In this document: in pieces, positions 60,764 through 64,000 of the stretch
How positions within the stretch are numbered: position 1 is the stretch's first letter
How the letters are laid out: each line of letters opens with the position of its first letter
NCBI GenBank assembly: GCA_009694045.1
Contig: SHVY01000008.1
Coordinates: 1-64,000, forward strand
Length of the DNA: 64,000 nt
From: Alphaproteobacteria bacterium
GTDB taxonomy: Bacteria; Pseudomonadota; Alphaproteobacteria; SP197
Direction: 5' to 3'
Notes under the pieces: model-generated
The model's input: the letters and a program-made list of their open reading frames with translations, nothing else
Database searches by the model: none
Told to the model about the DNA's origin: nothing
Translations under genes and position numbers: made by a program

Positions 60764-61911
60764 GCGTCCGCGACGTCAAGCGCGACTGCATGACGATCCC
60801 CGAGAAGCTCGGGCAGGTCTCGTGGGGCCTGATCCTCGTGCTTGGCCTGGTTGCTTCAGTCGGGTTCGCTATGCAGTACTCGGCGGCGAACGGTAACTGG
60901 CAGCCCTGGACCCTGCCCCAGATGGCACGCTTTGGGGTCGGCATCGCGGCGCTGATCGCCATAGCGATGGTCGATGTCCGCTTCTGGCACCGTCACGCCT
61001 ATCTCGTCTATGCCGTCGCTATCGTCCTCCTCGTGATCGTCGACTTCTTCGGGACCGTCGGCATGGGGGCGCAGCGCTGGCTCGATCTCTATGTCATCCA
61101 GGTCCAGCCCTCCGAGGTCGCCAAGATCGCACTGATCCTCGCCCTCGCCCGCCACTTCCACGCCCTACAGGCCGAGGATGTCGTCCGATTCTGGCCGCTT
61201 CTGGTGCCGGCGGGGCTGGTCCTGCTGCCGGCGGCGCTCGTCATGAAGCAGCCGGACCTCGGCACCGCGGCCATGCTGCTGGCCAGCGCCGGCGTCATCT
61301 TCTTCGTCGCCGGAGTGCGCTTGCGTTGGTTCGCGATCGCCATCGTCCTCGTGCTGGCGTCGCTGCCCCTTGGCTGGAAGATGATGCACGACTACCAGCA
61401 CGATCGCATTCTCACCTACCTGGACCCGGAGCGAGATCCCCTCGGCACCGGCTACCACATTCTGCAATCGAAGATCGCGCTGGGTGCCGGTGGTCTCTTC
61501 GGCAAGGGCTTCATGGAGGGAACCCAGAGCCACCTGAGCTTCTTGCCCGAGCGCCAGACCGATTTCATCTTCACCATGCTGGCCGAGGAGTTCGGCCTCG
61601 TCGGCGGCGTGGGGCTGATGCTGCTGTACGGGCTCGTGGTCGCCTTCGGCTATGCCATCAGCCTGCGCTCCGCGAGTCAGTTCGGTCGGCTCCTGGGGCT
61701 GGGCCTCACCAGCGTCTTCTTCCTCTACGTTCTCATCAATATCGCCATGGTCACGGGCCTCGTCCCGGTGGTGGGCGTGCCGCTTCCGCTCGTGAGCTAC
61801 GGCGGCACGTCGATGATGACCCTGCTGTTCGGCTTTGGCCTGATGATGAGCGTCCACGTCCACCGCGACGTTCCGGTGCCCAGGCGCCCCGGCGGCCACG
61901 CCACCAACTGA
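60760..61911 (+). CDS. rodA: Rod-shape-determining protein RodA (SEDS family)
   Basis: GAQRWLDLYVIQVQPSEVAKIALILALARHFH; KQPDLGTAAMLL; FLPERQTDFIFTMLAEEFGLVGG; VPLPLVSYGGTSMMTLLFGFGLMMSVHVHR. Confidence 0.96.
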   Translation: MSVRDVKRDCMTIPEKLGQVSWGLILVLGLVASVGFAMQYSAANGNWQPWTLPQMARFGVGIAALIAIAMVDVRFWHRHAYLVYAVAIVLLVIVDFFGTVGMGAQRWLDLYVIQVQPSEVAKIALILALARHFHALQAEDVVRFWPLLVPAGLVLLPAALVMKQPDLGTAAMLLASAGVIFFVAGVRLRWFAIAIVLVLASLPLGWKMMHDYQHDRILTYLDPERDPLGTGYHILQSKIALGAGGLFGKGFMEGTQSHLSFLPERQTDFIFTMLAEEFGLVGGVGLMLLYGLVVAFGYAISLRSASQFGRLLGLGLTSVFFLYVLINIAMVTGLVPVVGVPLPLVSYGGTSMMTLLFGFGLMMSVHVHRDVPVPRRPGGHATN

Positions 61912-61971
61912 CGCGATGGTCCCCAGGCATCCGTTACGTCGCCGCGCCCGGATGTGTTACCAAGCGGTGGC

Positions 61972-62628
61972 ATGGACCCGGCGCCCCGCATGAAGCAACG
62001 ATCGCCCCTGAACAAACGCCTGCGACGGGTCGGCAGGGCACTCGGCCTCATCTCCTACTATCAGAGCCGCCGGGACTCCGCGAACGACCAGCGCTGGGCG
62101 ATCATCGCCCGGCACCTCGACGGGGTCGACCGCAGCCTTCTCGACATCGGTTGCAACATCGGCATGATCACCCGGCTGGCGGCCGAGCACGGATTGTTCG
62201 CCCTTGGCATCGACGTGCTGGACGAAGCCATCGAGGAATCCCAGAGACTGCATCGCGGCGTCCCCCGCCTGGCCTTCGCCACCCTCGAGCTCGACCCGTC
62301 CACCATCGCATCGCTGCCCGCGTGCGACGTCACCCTTCTGCTCTCTGTGCACCATCGCTGGAGCCACCATCACGGCGAGCCCGCATCCTGGGCCATGGTG
62401 GCCGGCGTCCTCGCCAGGACCAAGGCGCTGTTCTTCGAGCCGGCGAGCTCCCATATCCGTTATGGCAACGCGCGCCCCGACTTCGTCGAGAACGATGCGG
62501 CATCGATCCGCGACTACGTCGAACGCCACATGCGCGAGGCCGGTCGCGGCGCCCGCTCCTTGTCCTACCTCGGCGCCACGCCGTCCCTGGGCATCGAGCC
62601 CGAACGGCACCTGTTTCTCATTCGCTAG
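61972..62628 (+). CDS. Class-I SAM-dependent methyltransferase-like protein
   Basis: RSLLDIGCNIGMITRLAAEHGLFALGIDVLDEAIEESQRLH is the SAM-binding motif region. Confidence 0.72.
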   Translation: MDPAPRMKQRSPLNKRLRRVGRALGLISYYQSRRDSANDQRWAIIARHLDGVDRSLLDIGCNIGMITRLAAEHGLFALGIDVLDEAIEESQRLHRGVPRLAFATLELDPSTIASLPACDVTLLLSVHHRWSHHHGEPASWAMVAGVLARTKALFFEPASSHIRYGNARPDFVENDAASIRDYVERHMREAGRGARSLSYLGATPSLGIEPERHLFLIR

Positions 62629-62692
62629 TGGCCGACCCAAACCCATGTTTCGCCATCACCGTGTATGGGACGGCCCACGGCATGAGAGTCTT

Positions 62693-62747
62693 CCTGGGGT
62701 TTCGGGCCGACGGATCGGGTTCGATCCGTCGGAGTTGAAACCCTAGG
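62693..62747. repeat. Long near-perfect inverted repeat (hairpin)
   Basis: CCTGGGGTTTC-ggg-CCGACGGATCG-ggtt-CGATCCGTCGG-agtt-GAAACCCTAGG: 11-bp perfect inner stem plus an 11-bp outer stem with one mismatch. Confidence 0.7.
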
Positions 62748-62757
62748 TTCCGCGATC

Positions 62758-63870
62758 GTGTCCGCGCCCACCGCGTCCGACGTCGCCATGGCGATGAGGA
62801 CGGTGGCCGAGATCGAGGGCAGAATCCCCGAACTTGCCGCCCCGGACGCCGCCCGGGAATTCCGCCGCATCGGGCGAGTCCTGCTGGCGTCACGGTTCCT
62901 CGCCCGACTCCTGTCCCCGCGCCCGGATCGGGAAGCCTGGGGCCGGGTGCGTGCGACCTCGCGCCTCGGCCGGGTGAAAATCGCCGTAGCGCTCCCGCTC
63001 GCGCCGCGCATCGCGGCCCCGGTGAAGGCCGATCTGGTCATCGTCAAGAACGGCATCCGCGCGGTCTACGCCGACCGGCCGTTCACCCTGAAGATCGCCG
63101 ACCCGCGCAAAACGGGAGCGTCCTATCGCCTTCGCCAGGAGATCGCGGCGCGGCGGCGCCTCGTCGCGACCGCCGAGATTGACGTTCCGACCCTCTTCGA
63201 CACCGGCCAATCGCCGACCTCCGCGTTCCTGGTCGAAACCTTCGTCCTGGGCACCCGCCACGAACGGAACCTTCCCCACCCGGAGCGTTTCGCCGCCCAG
63301 CTCTTCCGCTTCCATATCGCCAACGGCGCGTGCATCCGCCCGATTTCCGAGGCGATCGACATGGATGCGGAATGGCGGCGGTTCCGCGATGGGGCCGCCG
63401 CCCTCGGCTACCGTACTCCGCCAGGGCTCGATTCTCTGGTCGCGGACGCCGGGAACTCCGGCATCCTCCATGGCCTTTGCCACGGGGATCTTTCAGCGGA
63501 GAATCTCCTCGCCCACCCGGGAGACCGCTGGACAATCCTCGACTGGGAGTACGCCCGCGACGACCCGATCTTCACCGACGTGGCGAAGCTCGCCGTCGGA
63601 AACCCGTCGTTCGGAAACCAGTACTGCGCCGAAGCCGACGCCTGGGTACGGGGCCAGGATGGCCGCGCCCTGGTGGGCGTCGTTCAGCTCGCGCTCGGTG
63701 CCATGGTCGCGGTCAATCGCCGGGCTGATTGGATCGCCGAGTCCGCGGATCGCGCGGCCGCGATCCGCACCTTCCGGCGCAAGGCGGATCGCTTCATCCA
63801 GCTCATCGCGACGGCGCTGAGGGCGGATCGAGCAGGGCTAGATAACTCCGCGCCGCCCGCTCGGCGCTGA
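62758..63870 (+). CDS. APH-like phosphotransferase
   Basis: GILHGLCHGDLSAENLLAHPGDRWTILDWEYARDDPIFTDVAKLAVGNPSF: kinase-fold catalytic motifs HGDLSAENL and ILDWEY. Confidence 0.78.
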   Translation: MSAPTASDVAMAMRTVAEIEGRIPELAAPDAAREFRRIGRVLLASRFLARLLSPRPDREAWGRVRATSRLGRVKIAVALPLAPRIAAPVKADLVIVKNGIRAVYADRPFTLKIADPRKTGASYRLRQEIAARRRLVATAEIDVPTLFDTGQSPTSAFLVETFVLGTRHERNLPHPERFAAQLFRFHIANGACIRPISEAIDMDAEWRRFRDGAAALGYRTPPGLDSLVADAGNSGILHGLCHGDLSAENLLAHPGDRWTILDWEYARDDPIFTDVAKLAVGNPSFGNQYCAEADAWVRGQDGRALVGVVQLALGAMVAVNRRADWIAESADRAAAIRTFRRKADRFIQLIATALRADRAGLDNSAPPARR

Positions 63871-64000
63871 ACGCCCTGCCCCATTCCCGCAGGCGCGGGC
63901 GGTCGATCGGCTCGTCCAGGGTCGCCTCGATCGCGGCCGCCATCGCCGCCTCGTCGCCGACCGGCACCAGCCGGCCGAAGCGTCCCTCATCCAGGATTTC
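63803..64000 (-). CDS. Glycosyltransferase C-terminal fragment (continues beyond window)
   Basis: Reverse strand from 64000: EILDEGRFGRLVPVGDEAAMAAAIEATLDEPIDRPRLREWGRAFSAERAARSYLALLDPPSAPSR*, matching the GT4 signature EILERGRFGRLVPVGD seen at 29822..31006. Confidence 0.72.
   Translation of the reverse strand, partial: EILDEGRFGRLVPVGDEAAMAAAIEATLDEPIDRPRLREWGRAFSAERAARSYLALLDPPSAPSR

Noticed and set aside
62707-62732. tRNA T-arm-like GGGTTCGATCC motif
   Set aside because: No acceptor, D or anticodon arms around it; the motif is the tip of a longer symmetric inverted repeat.

Overview
High-GC alphaproteobacterial chromosome segment, probably Rhodospirillales-like (inferred from gene content and synteny). 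It reads as four blocks. (1) ~0.1-17 kb is an accessory catabolic island. It starts at a decayed, internally deleted IS1380-type transposase. Next comes a compact bacterial microcompartment (BMC) operon at 689-6809: APH-type small-molecule kinase, class-III aminotransferase/phospho-lyase, CoA-acylating aldehyde dehydrogenase, two BMC-T, one BMC-P, one BMC-H, and a 133-aa unknown protein with an encapsulation-peptide-like N-terminus. The layout resembles the RMM / aminoacetone-utilization type known from Mycobacterium and Rhodococcus. A facing cluster encodes a GMC oxidoreductase, a PotABCD-like ABC importer, an enolase-superfamily enzyme and an MttB-like methyltransferase. The island ends near a truncated old-yellow-enzyme remnant, a palindromic element and an M19 dipeptidase. 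(2) ~17-19.4 kb holds pheA, kdsB and a membrane-anchored cytochrome c. (3) ~19.3-43.5 kb is a large surface-polysaccharide locus: glycosyltransferases, SqdB-like and CapD-like nucleotide-sugar enzymes, two sulfotransferases, two deacetylases, Wzz-like and polymerase-like proteins, a beta-helix protein, a PglK-like ABC transporter, MBOAT plus an AlgJ-like protein, and a 945-aa multi-SLBB export protein. (4) ~43.5-62 kb is conserved housekeeping: mrp, hflKC, degP, miaA, ilvBN, lysE-like, ilvC, orphan higA-like, leuA, mreBCD-mrdA-rodA. The window ends in a methyltransferase, an APH-like kinase and the C-terminus of another glycosyltransferase. No tRNA, rRNA or CRISPR was seen. All product calls come from reading the sequence; no database search was run.
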